From: Cyanoderma ruficeps
Lineage: Eukaryota; Chordata; Aves; Passeriformes; Timaliidae
DNA length: 64,000 nucleotides
Reading direction: 5' to 3'
Assembly: GCA_008694505.1 (NCBI GenBank)
Contig: VZDJ01000063.1
Span: 3,503,292 to 3,567,291 of the forward strand
Below, one piece after another: positions 13,201-22,655 of the stretch. The notes beneath the pieces were generated by a model. The model was not told the origin of the DNA. It saw only the letters and a list, made by a program, of their open reading frames with translations, and did no database searches. Within the stretch, counting starts at the first letter, position 1. Each line of letters begins with the position of its first letter. A program made the position numbers and the translations under genes.

Positions 13201-13857
13201 CAGCTCTTGGAGGCTTTTCACTCCAAGTGGGCTCTGTGCTGGGGGTTGGCTGTACAGCCCAGCAGCCAAGGGAAACTCAGCTCAATCCAATTTGGACTAA
13301 TCAGGGATCTGAATCTGGATTTCTCCACACCTGCCCCATGCAACCAAGAAGAAGCCAGCTCTGGGAAAATATTTGCACAAGCAGAGCACCACCAAGAGCT
13401 TGAGGGCTGTAGTGATGCAATCCCCACACCTCCAGCAGCTGCTTCCAAACACGGAAAGAGCCTCAGTTTACCTTTAGACATTTTAGGGAGTTTAACTGCA
13501 AAGTTCTGTGGGTTTCTCAATGTGATTGGCTTGGAGCCAGCACAGGAGCATGGATTGGGCTCCGGGAATGCAACTCAAAGTCTGTTGTTCATCTCATTGG
13601 GCCAAGGGCCAAAAAGCCCACCCAGGCTGTTAAGTACTAAAGACAGAGAACAAGGAAACTCCAGGCTTTTCGAGGTGTAGGAAGTAGGAGACTTGTCTCT
13701 ATACTGTGCTCGGCTTTGCCTTGGTTTTTGTATTATTTTCCTTCCTTATTAAAACCTTTTTGGTTTTTCATGACACACTCGATCACGCCGTCTCGCTAAT
13801 TAATATCAGCCACGTGTCTGCCAGGCCGGACCCTCAGAGGCGCGGGTAAAACCCATA

Positions 13858-13906
13858 GAGGGGATTTAAGGAGGGGATTTAAGGAGGGGATTTAAGGAGG
13901 GGATTT
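13858..13906. repeat. 13 bp tandem repeat, about 3.8 copies
   Basis: Perfect gaggggatttaag units in a row, in the noncoding region upstream of B3GAT1. Confidence 0.9.
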
Positions 13907-14312
13907 GATGACTCTCAAATCACCGTCAGTGGGAGAGCAGTGCTTTTCCCAGAGCATCGTGCTCCCTCTGCAGCATCCCTGGGCTCTGCCTGCCTGCACT
14001 GCAGCCCTTTCAGCAGCCTCCAGAGTGTCCCCACATGGGAGCAGCAGCACTAAAGCGCTGCCCGTGTTTGCGAACTGCCCGCGCTAAGTGCTGCGCTTTG
14101 CTCGCCGAGGCGCCGGCCTGAAATCCAGTCTGCTTCAATCTTGGATGTGCTCGCCTTGCATCAAACTAAGCCACTGTGGCACTTTAATATACTCCAGGCA
14201 CAGCACCTCCGAGAGGGAACGAACCTGAGCAGGCTGCTGGAAGCCTCAGCTAAAACTGGCTGTGTTGGAGCTGCTTGCAGGATGGGATGGGCTGAGGGAA
14301 TACTGATGGGAA

Positions 14313-14760
14313 TGATGCCTTTTTTTCAGGGCTAACTAAAAGCAGAGGGCAGACAGAATTAAGAGAATAAAAAGCAGTTGTGTTTATTGAAGGGCCTTCA
14401 GGTACATTTAGGGCAGACAAAGCCCCCCAGGGGCTACACCCAAAATGGACAATGGTCACGGGTTTGCACACTTGGATCAGTTTGGTCCATTTGCACATTG
14501 GGGGTTCATCTTCCAGTTCCAGCTTCAGGTAATGAAGTCATTTACCCCAAGTTTGCTGCCCCCAACTCCCTTTTGTTTCCATCTCTCAGGCCTGAGGCAG
14601 TGAGGTGTCCTTGACTGCCAGGCCTGGAGAGGAATTGTTGTGTCTGCCCAAACTGGGGGAGCAGCAGCTCACACTGTGTGTGGAGTTTGGAGTTCTACAC
14701 TAAAGAACTGCAGGATTACAGAGAGATGGAAAATAGAAAAGCTCAAATCCTAAGGCATCA
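14313..14760 (-). mobile_element. Solo LTR, family A copy 3
   Basis: A 448 bp copy with the same TGATGCC...GGCATCA ends and minus-strand AATAAA. Flanks ggaa and agaa are a near-match duplication. It lies about 450 bp upstream of the first candidate B3GAT1 5' exon and in antisense orientation to that gene. Confidence 0.8.
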
Positions 14761-15211
14761 AGAAAACCACAGGCTCACATTCCTGTGCCCTGGAGCAGAG
14801 GTGCAGGAGCCACCCCGAGAGCTGTGCCTGGCCAAGGGAGAGGATCTGGGGGGTCACAGCATGTGCTGATGTGGCAGTGGTGTGGTTGTGGCACACCTGT
14901 TCCTTCCATGGGCCTGGCTGGCTGGAGGGGAAGGCTCAGACTGGTTCCACTGGGAAGGCTCTGTCTCCTGGGAAGGCTCAGGTTCTGCTGGGATGGCTCA
15001 GACACTGCAGCAAGGAGCAGCTTTCGCTCACCTGACAAGAGGGACTTGCTTGACAAGGGGATGCCAAGGGAAGGCAAGGCCCTGGACACCCAGGAGGCAT
15101 CTCCCTGGAGGGGTGGGACCCCGCTGCTGCTCACTGCCTCGGTGGGCTCTGTGCTTCTCGAGGAGAACTCCGGTGCTTTCTCTGCCTACTGGCCTTTGCT
15201 CTGTGTTGCAG

Positions 15212-15347
15212 GTTTCCTTCCACGTGAGTCCCTGAGGTTCCTGCTGGCCGCTCCAGCAGTGCCCTGCAGAAGTGCCCTCCTGCTCCTGGGCTCAGCAGAC
15301 GAGGCCCCTCCAAACCTGCTTCTGCAATGGGTGGGTTGTAAGCACTG
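15212..15347 (+). other. B3GAT1: B3GAT1 candidate 5' untranslated exon with two alternative donors
   Basis: An acceptor (ctgtgttgcag, AG at 15210-15211) precedes this segment. It ends at one of two donors. The first, after 15330, follows ATGG (ATG at 15327) and splices in frame to the next exon, adding 13 residues beginning MGNEELW before the usual start. The second, after 15347, is closer to the donor consensus (TG|GTAAGA), puts a TAA in that frame, and leaves only the ATG at 15536. The MGNEELW start matches the known long form of GlcAT-P. The exon itself is inferred from splice signals, not from protein homology. Confidence 0.5.
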
Positions 15348-15397
15348 GTAAGACCCACGAGTCGTGTCGCCTTGGCTGCTCTCTCCCTCCTCTCTCG

Positions 15398-15423
15398 CGC
15401 TCTCTCTCTCTCTCTCTCTCTCT
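15398..15423. repeat. (CT)n microsatellite in the B3GAT1 5' intron
   Basis: About 12 CT dinucleotides within the 170 bp segment between the candidate 5' exon and coding exon 1, adding to its pyrimidine-rich 3' half. Confidence 0.9.
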
Positions 15424-15535
15424 GTCCTTGCTCCTTCCTGCCCATTTATTTCTGTTCTCCATGTGCTCTGCTGTTCTGTCTCTGGGGTTTTCACTGTCAG
15501 GTAATGAGGAGCTGTGGGCCCAGTCAGTCTTGGAG

Positions 15536-15647
15536 ATGCCGAAGAGACGAGACATCCTGGCTATCGTGCTGATAGTTCTGCCCTGGACACTGCTAATCAC
15601 CGTCTGGCACCAGAGCACCATTGCTCCACTGCTTGCAGTGCACAAGG
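15536..15647 (+). CDS. B3GAT1: B3GAT1 coding exon 1: cytoplasmic tail and membrane anchor
   Basis: It encodes residues 1-37 plus the first base of codon 38. The start ATG opens MPKRRDILAIV, nearly identical to the mammalian protein. The physical exon probably begins at 15501, after the acceptor cactgtcag, and an in-frame upstream segment (GNEELWAQSVLE) is read in the long isoform. The donor is G|GTGAGA. Residues 7-22 form the hydrophobic signal anchor. Confidence 0.96.
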
Positions 15648-18384
15648 GTGAGAGAAACCAAACCAGCCCATGCCAAGCCCGTGCATCCCCCCTTCGTCCT
15701 CATCTCCTCTCTCATCTCATTTCTCCATGGCAGCCATGCTCATCTCAGCTCCCAGACCATGCCCATGCAGGAGCCTCCCCACCTCTGCTGTAGGAACAGC
15801 CCGGTGCCTGTAGGGGTTCTTCAGAGGCATCAAACTCCACGCCATGGGATGTGCCTGCTGCACTTGGAGAGCTCTTTATTTAGCCCAAATTCCAGAGTGC
15901 TGCTTCTCTTTGTTCCCTGAGAGAGGATTCCCTCCCTGCTGGCCTCTGCAGGGCTCGGCACACAAAGTTATTCCAGCGGGAAAGCTGCAAAGGAGAGAGC
16001 AGAGGAAACAAAGCTGCCACTCGAGGCAGCTGCTCTGGGAGACGTGAGGCTGAGAGCACTTTTTAAGGAAAGCAGAAAAGCAACGCTCTTGCACTTGAAG
16101 GAGAAGGCAAGAGCCAGATCTCAGCTGCCTGGGGGAGTTAAAGTGCTCTGAGATGTTGACTCCTCACTGCCTGTCACACACGGCAGTAAATACAGGCCTG
16201 GTCCAAGTCAGGGGCTCCAGGAGGTTCTGAGGGAACCCTTTTGGCCAGAAGCATCCCAGTTTAGTCCCGTTCTTGGCACAGCAGCAGTATCTCAGGGCTG
16301 TGAGGGCTCTTGGGGGCTGGAAGAAGCCACGCTGCCTTCTGCCACCTTCCTTCTTGGTTCTGCCCTTCTGCTGTGGGCAGGCTGGCCTGGGGGGAGAAGG
16401 CCAGCTCATTTTCAGAACACTTCCTTCCTCTCTGGTCCTTTTATCTGAGGGATTGTCTCCCCTTTCAGTGTTTGTCCCTATCCTCCAGAGCTGCTTATCC
16501 CTTTACTGGACACTCTGCTGTGCAGTTTGAGTTGCAGGAAGTTCAGTCTGTCCTGAGCAGTTTTCCCTTTCTCCTGACAGCCACCTCTGAGGCTTTGGGC
16601 AGGGAAAAATTCCTCTGATCCCTTCTAGAAGGTGGGCAGTGTTTCAGAGGATGAGGGATCTAAAAGAGGACTGGGCTCTAAAAAAGGACTTTAAAGATGA
16701 GTAAAACACACTGCCTGTCTGTACAGCAGTTTGATCATTGCCCTAAGAGCTGTTTTGTGTGAATGGCCTCTGCAGTTCCAGCACAGACACTGCTCCAATG
16801 GCTCGGTCAAGAACTCACCAATGACTTTGATGAGACACTTCTCTGCTTCTCAGAGCCCCCAGCGGAAAGCAGAGACCGACCTGAAAGCTCTTGAGAGGAA
16901 TCATTTTGTTCTTGTGAGGCGTTTCTGAGGTGCTCTGCTCACAGGTGCTGAGAGAGACGTGCACCTGGAGATGTCCAGAACAGCAGCACTTTCCCTGCCA
17001 GGGCTCACAGCCGAGCCTCTGACCTGCAGGGCTTTGCAAACTGTCTCAGGCAGCGTCCTGGCTAATTACAGTTGTGTCTGCATCCAATGCATTTCGCAGA
17101 TTTATTTCTGAGTTGATTCCAGCGTTCTCTGCTCTCAGAGAGCTCTGCCGTGTGATGCTGAGGTGCTTTGCACTATACAGGGCCTGATACCAACGTGGAC
17201 CCTGTTCCCTCCCCCAAATACCCCAAATATCCACCTCCCTCTGTCAATGCCATGGGGTACAAAGCCTTTGTTTGGTTCAGGTATCAAAGTCTGTGCTGCT
17301 GGAAGAATGACGTGCTATGAAAAAGCCATGGGTAGCCCCTGCTGGGTCAGATCTAATGGCTCTCTGTTCCTATTCTTTGTCATCTCAAGTTCCTGGTAAA
17401 AATATATATATATATATATANTATATAATCTATGGCTCAAAGAGTTCTGTGCCCACTGGAGAGGCAGCCTTACATCCCGAATGTGGGTCCCTCTTCAACT
17501 CTGCAGACCATGGCACTCCTGCTGCTCTGCAGTGGAAAACGTGGAAGTTGCACCCTGGAGGAGCGGCAGGTGCGTCAACACTGGTTTTCCTTGAGCTGAT
17601 TGTGAACGATTTGCAGGGATTTTATAGGTTTGGATCAGAGTGTCCAATCTTTAGGCTGTTCAGTGCTCACATCTGTACCCCTGAGGGGGCTGCTATGTTC
17701 AGAGGCTGGAAGGGCCTTTTTGAGGCAGGTTAGTTAGAGACAGGGGAAAGTCTCTGCAGGGGAAAAAACCTACAATTACAGGCTTTAATTTCCACTCTCC
17801 ATTTCTGGATTTGAAGTGTGTCTTTCCCCACTGTCAGAGAGCAGTGGGGCACTGCAGTGTCCTGCCCAGGCCGTGCTGCTGGGGATCTTCACTGCCCTGG
17901 TGTTTTCCACCAGTTTTTCCCCCGCCTCCCAGTCCAGGTGCTCCAGTTCCTGAGTGCAGATCTGTGAGTCCTGCCCCACTGAGCGTGGTGCCCAGAGCAC
18001 TGGAGCTCTCCAGGGGTGATGGATCATCAATCCACGTGGCTATTTTCTTTATCTAGATCTACTTACTCTACAACCCTGTCTCTCCTGGGTGCTTTCTGGA
18101 GCTGTTTGTTGCCAGCACTCAGCCCACTTGTCCTGGGCTCTCAGGCCTTTTAATTTTTTCGGTGTTGGTTTTCTAGCAGCAGAATCTTCTTTCCTCGCGT
18201 GCGTTTGTCCCTGATGCCTTTATTTATCCGTGCCCTGATCTATGAAAGCCTCCACCCGAGCCTGTTTCCTCTCCTGGCACCCACGAGGGTGAGGCGCTGG
18301 TGGCCGCAGCCCGCTGGCTCAGCCGGGGCGTGCCGGACGCCCGAGTCCATTGCGGCTTTCTCTTCTCTCCATGCCCTTGCCCAG
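15648..18384 (+). other. B3GAT1 intron 1
   Basis: No exon recognised. It contains the (TA)n tract with the ambiguous base. The rest looks unique and moderately GC-rich. Confidence 0.75.
17400..17429. repeat. (TA)n microsatellite with an undetermined base
   Basis: An AT dinucleotide run interrupted by n at 17421, the only ambiguous base I noticed. The true repeat length is uncertain. It lies in B3GAT1 intron 1. Confidence 0.9.
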
Positions 18385-18893
18385 ATGATGGTGGTGACTC
18401 CCAGCGTGATCTCGCTGCAGGCTTGGACTCCAAGGAATACTGCCTGTCGGACCGGGACATTGTGGAGGTGGTGAGGACAGAGTACGTTTACACGCGCCCG
18501 CCCCCGTGGTCGGACACGCTGCCCACCATCCACGTGGTCACCCCCACCTACAGCCGGCCGGTGCAGAAGGCAGAGCTGACCAGGCTGGCCAACACCCTCC
18601 TGCACGTGCCCAACCTGCACTGGATCCTGGTGGAGGGTTCCCAGCGCCGCACGCCGCTCATCACCCGCCTGCTGCGGGACACGGGGCTCAACTACACCCA
18701 CCTGAACGTGGAGACGCCCCGCAACTACAAACTGCGCGGGGACATGAGGGACCCGCGCATCCCCCGCGGCACCATGCAGAGGAACCTGGCCCTCAGGTGG
18801 CTGAGAGAGACGTTTAACAAAAACAACAGCCAGCCCGGGATTGTTTACTTTGCTGATGACGATAACACCTACAGCCTGGAGCTCTTCGAGGAG
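18385..18893 (+). CDS. B3GAT1: B3GAT1 coding exon 2: stem and UDP-GlcA binding half
   Basis: It follows the acceptor cttgcccag, completes codon 38 (Asp) and runs to Glu207 before GAG|GTAAGA. It contains the stem (EYC, RPPPW), the HVVTPTYSRP nucleotide-binding start of the fold and the DDD metal site at 195-197 in ADDDN. It is GC-rich compared with its introns. The stem just after the anchor (DDGGDSQRDLAAGLDS) diverges most from human, as expected for a linker. Confidence 0.97.
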
Positions 18894-21881
18894 GTAAGAG
18901 CCCGCTGGGGGGATGGATGTGGTTGATTAGCCTGGGGAGGGGGTGAGAGATGCTGTGAGTGAGCTGAGGGGATGCTGGGCATGTCCTCTCCTGAGCTCTG
19001 GATCAGTCTTGGCTGTAGTCACTGCAGCTGTGCTCTGGTTTTCTCTGGAGCTCCGTTGCCCTGTGTGTTTGCAGAGTCAAAGCATCCCGTGGGAAGCAGT
19101 GGGAACCCTGGTTTGTCTGTGGCGTGTGATCAGGAGGCAGCTTCCATGGAAAGGGAGCTAATGAGGAGCTGCCTTCCCCTGTGGGGAGCCTTGTTAGGGT
19201 TGGAACATCCCCTGCTGTCCGACAAAGAAACCTCAGCCATCCTCCTTCCTCGCCTCATCCCGGAGATTTCCAGCTGATCTGGTGTTACCCACCTTCCTCC
19301 TCCACCACTTGGCTGCCTGCTAATTCCTGTCTGCTTTTATTTGAGGGATCCTTCCCCTTCCCTGCCGTTGGCCTTTGCCTGCTCCCATCCCAGAGTTAAA
19401 TTCCGTGGCTGTTGGGAGCCTGCTCTGCACAGACCCAGCCGAGGCAGCCGCTCCCTGTCAGAGCCACCCCTGAGCTGAGTCAGCACAGCCACGGCCTTTC
19501 CAGGACATCTTGTTCAGAGATGTTCTCTGGGCTTGTCTCTGCCTTGCTGCACACACGGGGAGCAGGAGTTTGTCAGAGATTTTGCTTCCCGTCCTGGAAA
19601 AGCAGAGCCCTCCCTGCACTGCCTGGGGGAGGGATGTCTCTGTGCCAGGAGACCTGTGGAGCTTTTCCCCCTTGGAGCAATTCCTATTCCAGCACTTGGG
19701 CGTGAATATCTCCCAGGCAGAGGGGCTGGGATCTTCCCCTGGAAGTTTGCAGCTGCAGGGCTGAATTTCAGCATGTCCTGACAGTCTGGTTGGGCTTGAG
19801 CAGGGGAAGCTTTGCCATGGGTTTTCCTACCTTTGCTCTTTGTTCCAGTCCAGCTGGGGCTCGAAATGAGCTCCTGTCTGCAGGTTTGAGTGATCTTACA
19901 GTACCAGACACCTCACCTGGCTTCCAGCTCAGAAATTCCTCATTCCCTTGCTCTCTTGAGGCCAAACTCTTGCAGCAAGGGACAAGAAAGGAGAATTGCT
20001 TCCTTCCTCACCAGCTGCCAGTTTTCATGCCAGGGGTCTCCTATTTATTTCCTCATGCATGCCTTTTCCCTTCCCCGATGGCTCTCACTTTAGCTTGCAC
20101 AGCCACAGGAACACGCACGCTTTGAAAGCTGAAAGTGAATTCAGACTGAATTTCTTTCTTCCCCCGTCCCCTTTGAGGCTGGCTCTGGCAGCATCTTGAG
20201 ACAGACTCCTCACATGAATAAAGCAGAAAGGGTTCCTTCATTCACTCATGTGCTGTGCTGTAGAGGCTTCTCCTCTCAGATATGTCTCTGCAGTTAAGGT
20301 CACTGAGCCAAGGAAATGTGCTGTGAAATGCAGGAGACACACATTATTGTTCCCTGTGGACAGGGGCTGCCGTTAGCAGCTGTATAATGCAGAAGGGCAA
20401 GTGCCAGAGCTCTTCTGCTCTCGTTTGCAGTAATTAGCAGTGATGAGATTAGCTCTGGGAGATCCCTGATCTAAGAGAGTGAGCTGAGAGCAGAACGGGA
20501 GGCTGAGCCTGCCAGGGAGCAGGGCAGGGTGCTGGGGCTGAGTGGCATTCAAAGCTTCTGCCTTGGCAAGTGCAGGTGGACAAAGGGGCCCCTGGTGGCT
20601 CCAATCCATTTCTGGTGAGTACAGGGAGCAGTGGCACCCGGCATCGTTCCACAGGGCAGCAGCAGTGAGACAGGAATATCCTGCCTGCTGGGAGTGTCTG
20701 GAGAGGCTTCCCGGCTGCCCCCAGGCTGGCAGCTGCAGTGCCTCGTTCTGGAGATGCCCTTAGCCTTACCTAGCCTGAGATTGCACCTTAAATACCTCAG
20801 TAGAGACCACCTTTCTTCCTAGATGTGCCATTCCTGCACTTCCAGGTGGCCTTGGACAAGGGGCTTCCCTCCTGTGTCTTGGTTTGCCCAATGTGGAGCC
20901 CAACAGCTGCACAAAAACCCCACTCATAAATCCCAGCTTTGTTTTCAGTCCTGAGTCCGGCTCGGTTCTGTGGCCATTGGTGTTGTTGGCTGCCTCTTCC
21001 CAAAGCACTTCACTTCTCCAGCTGTGACACGGGCAGCCTTGTCCAGGTGAGTGCTGAGGGCTGAGCCACAGAGGTGCTGCCTGGGGTGGAACTGCTTGGG
21101 GGTGGATGTTACAAATGGAGAGCTTGGACAAGTCCCTGCCTCTGCCCAGGCCTCTGGCAGTAGACAGCGGCTTTACTGAGGTGCCCAGCACCCCAAAACC
21201 CACTTTCACTCACAAGTTCTTAACAACGACCAATCAGGCCTATTAGTACATGATTTTTACTTGAATAAACCAAGGAAAACAGCCATAAGACTTAAACAGA
21301 TTACTTTTTATACAGGAGAAACCAAGGAACACTACTAGTAGATAAATAATAAAGTGCACGATGATAATAACGCAGCTATATTACAGCTAGTGAAGAAATG
21401 GTATAGATTAGGACCCAGTTTCTGATGGGGCACACACAGGAGCTCAGTTTCTCCAAGAGTAACCATGAAGATGCCTCCAAGCTTCGAGGAGGAGCCCCAC
21501 ACATTTCCAGGGAGCGTGTAGAGACTGCTGCCTCTGTGAGAATTTGTGTAGTTTTTATAGTTGCAAAAGCAGTGCCTTTTCAGTCAGGAATCCCTATCTT
21601 ATCTCCCTACACCTCGCTCTCCAGGCGAGATGTTTACTGTCAGCCGGCCATCTCGCCTCCCTGGCACCAGAGATCACAGAACCACAGAACCACAGAATGA
21701 ACTAGGTGGGGAAAGACCTTTAAGATCATCTAGCCCAACCTATGACCGAACACCTCTTCATCAACTGACCCATGGCATCCAGTCTATTTTTAAACGTGCC
21801 CAGGGACAGCGACGTCCTCTGTGGAGGGCCCAGGGGCCACCACAGGCGGTCAGCGTGTCCCTGTGTGTGTGCTCACCCCAG
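18894..21881 (+). other. B3GAT1 intron 2
   Basis: No exon recognised. The block 21190-21670 is AT-rich with TATA-like and AATAAA-like strings and might be an old LTR. The CR1 piece at 21671 follows. Confidence 0.7.
21671..21812 (-). mobile_element. CR1 fragment upstream of B3GAT1 exon 3
   Basis: It starts with repeated cacagaaccacagaat (the CR1 3' tail in reverse), then gacctttaagatcatctag. It ends about 70 bp before the exon 3 acceptor. Confidence 0.75.
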
Positions 21882-22178
21882 ATGCGCAGCACCAGGAAGG
21901 TGTCGGTGTGGCCCGTGGCCTTTGTGGGCGGCCTGCGCTACGAATCCCCCAAGGTGAACGCGGCGGGGAAGGTGTACGGCTGGAAAACCGTGTTCGACCC
22001 GCACCGCCCCTTCGCCATCGACATGGCCGGCTTCGCCGTCAACCTCCGCCTCATCCTGCAGCGGCCCCAGGCCTACTTCAAACTGCGCGGCGTCAAGGGC
22101 GGCTACCAGGAGAGCAGCCTGCTCCGCGAGCTGGTCACCCTCAGCGACCTCGAGCCCAAGGCCGCCAACTGCACTAAG
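21882..22178 (+). CDS. B3GAT1: B3GAT1 coding exon 3: acceptor-substrate half and catalytic Glu
   Basis: It encodes residues 208-306, in phase 0 at both ends (cacccag|ATGCGC to AAG|GTATGA). It carries the FDPHRPFAIDMAGFA segment and Glu284 within KGGYQES, the known general base of the family. It is nearly identical to human throughout. A CR1 fragment lies about 70 bp upstream of its acceptor, and a C/T-rich minisatellite begins about 55 bp after its donor. Confidence 0.97.
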
Positions 22179-22232
22179 GTATGAGCTCATCCTTGTGCGG
22201 GGGGCTGAGGAGCCAGAGAGGAGAGAACGCCA

Positions 22233-22407
22233 CGGTTTTCCCCAACCTGGGTTTTCCCCAGCCTGGGTTTTCCCTGGGTTTTCCCAACCCTGGTTTTCCC
22301 CAGCCCCAGTTTTCCCCAGCCCCGGTTTTCCCCAACCCCAGTTTTCTCCAGCCCCAGTTTTCCCCAACCTGTTTTCCCCAACCCCAGTTTTCCCCCATCC
22401 CAATTTC
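22233..22407. repeat. C/T-rich minisatellite after B3GAT1 exon 3
   Basis: About 10 imperfect 15-18 bp units of the type ccccag(c)cc(ca)gttttc. The minus strand is therefore a series of GGGG runs spaced by AAAACTG/CTGG. It starts about 55 bp after the exon 3 donor. Confidence 0.85.
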
Positions 22408-22426
22408 CTCCATCATTCCATCGCTT

Positions 22427-22655
22427 CACAGAATCACAGAATGCCCCAAGTTCAAAGGGACTCACAAGGGTCATCCATTCCGACTCATCCCTGGGAGGGG
22501 TGTCCAACCCCTCCTGGAGCTCTGTCAGCCTTGGGGCCGTGCCCATTCCCTGGGGAGCCTGGGCAGTGTCCAGCACCCTCTGGGGAAGAACCTTTCCCTG
22601 ATATCCAACCTGACCCCACCCTGGCACAGCTCCAGCCATTCCCTGGGTCTTCAAC
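22427..22655 (-). mobile_element. CR1 fragment in B3GAT1 intron 3
   Basis: Begins cacagaatcacagaatg, then the typical CR1 segments gtccaacccctcctggag and ctttccctgatatccaacc on the reverse strand. It directly follows the C/T-rich minisatellite. Confidence 0.85.

Larger units (their letters stand above)
6222..14312. other. Gene-free region between LTR copies
   Basis: I see no gene. Contents are the CR1 piece at 10105, a pyrimidine tract at 9055-9092, the 13 bp repeat at 13858, and long AT-rich unique stretches (9780-9990 and 10690-11000) with many ATTA/TAATTA motifs, candidate enhancers by inference only. ORFs of 100-190 codons here resemble nothing I know and have no supporting splice pattern. 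Confidence 0.5.

Noticed and set aside
13171..13680. 169-codon + strand ORF
   Set aside because: No similarity I recognise and no supporting signals.
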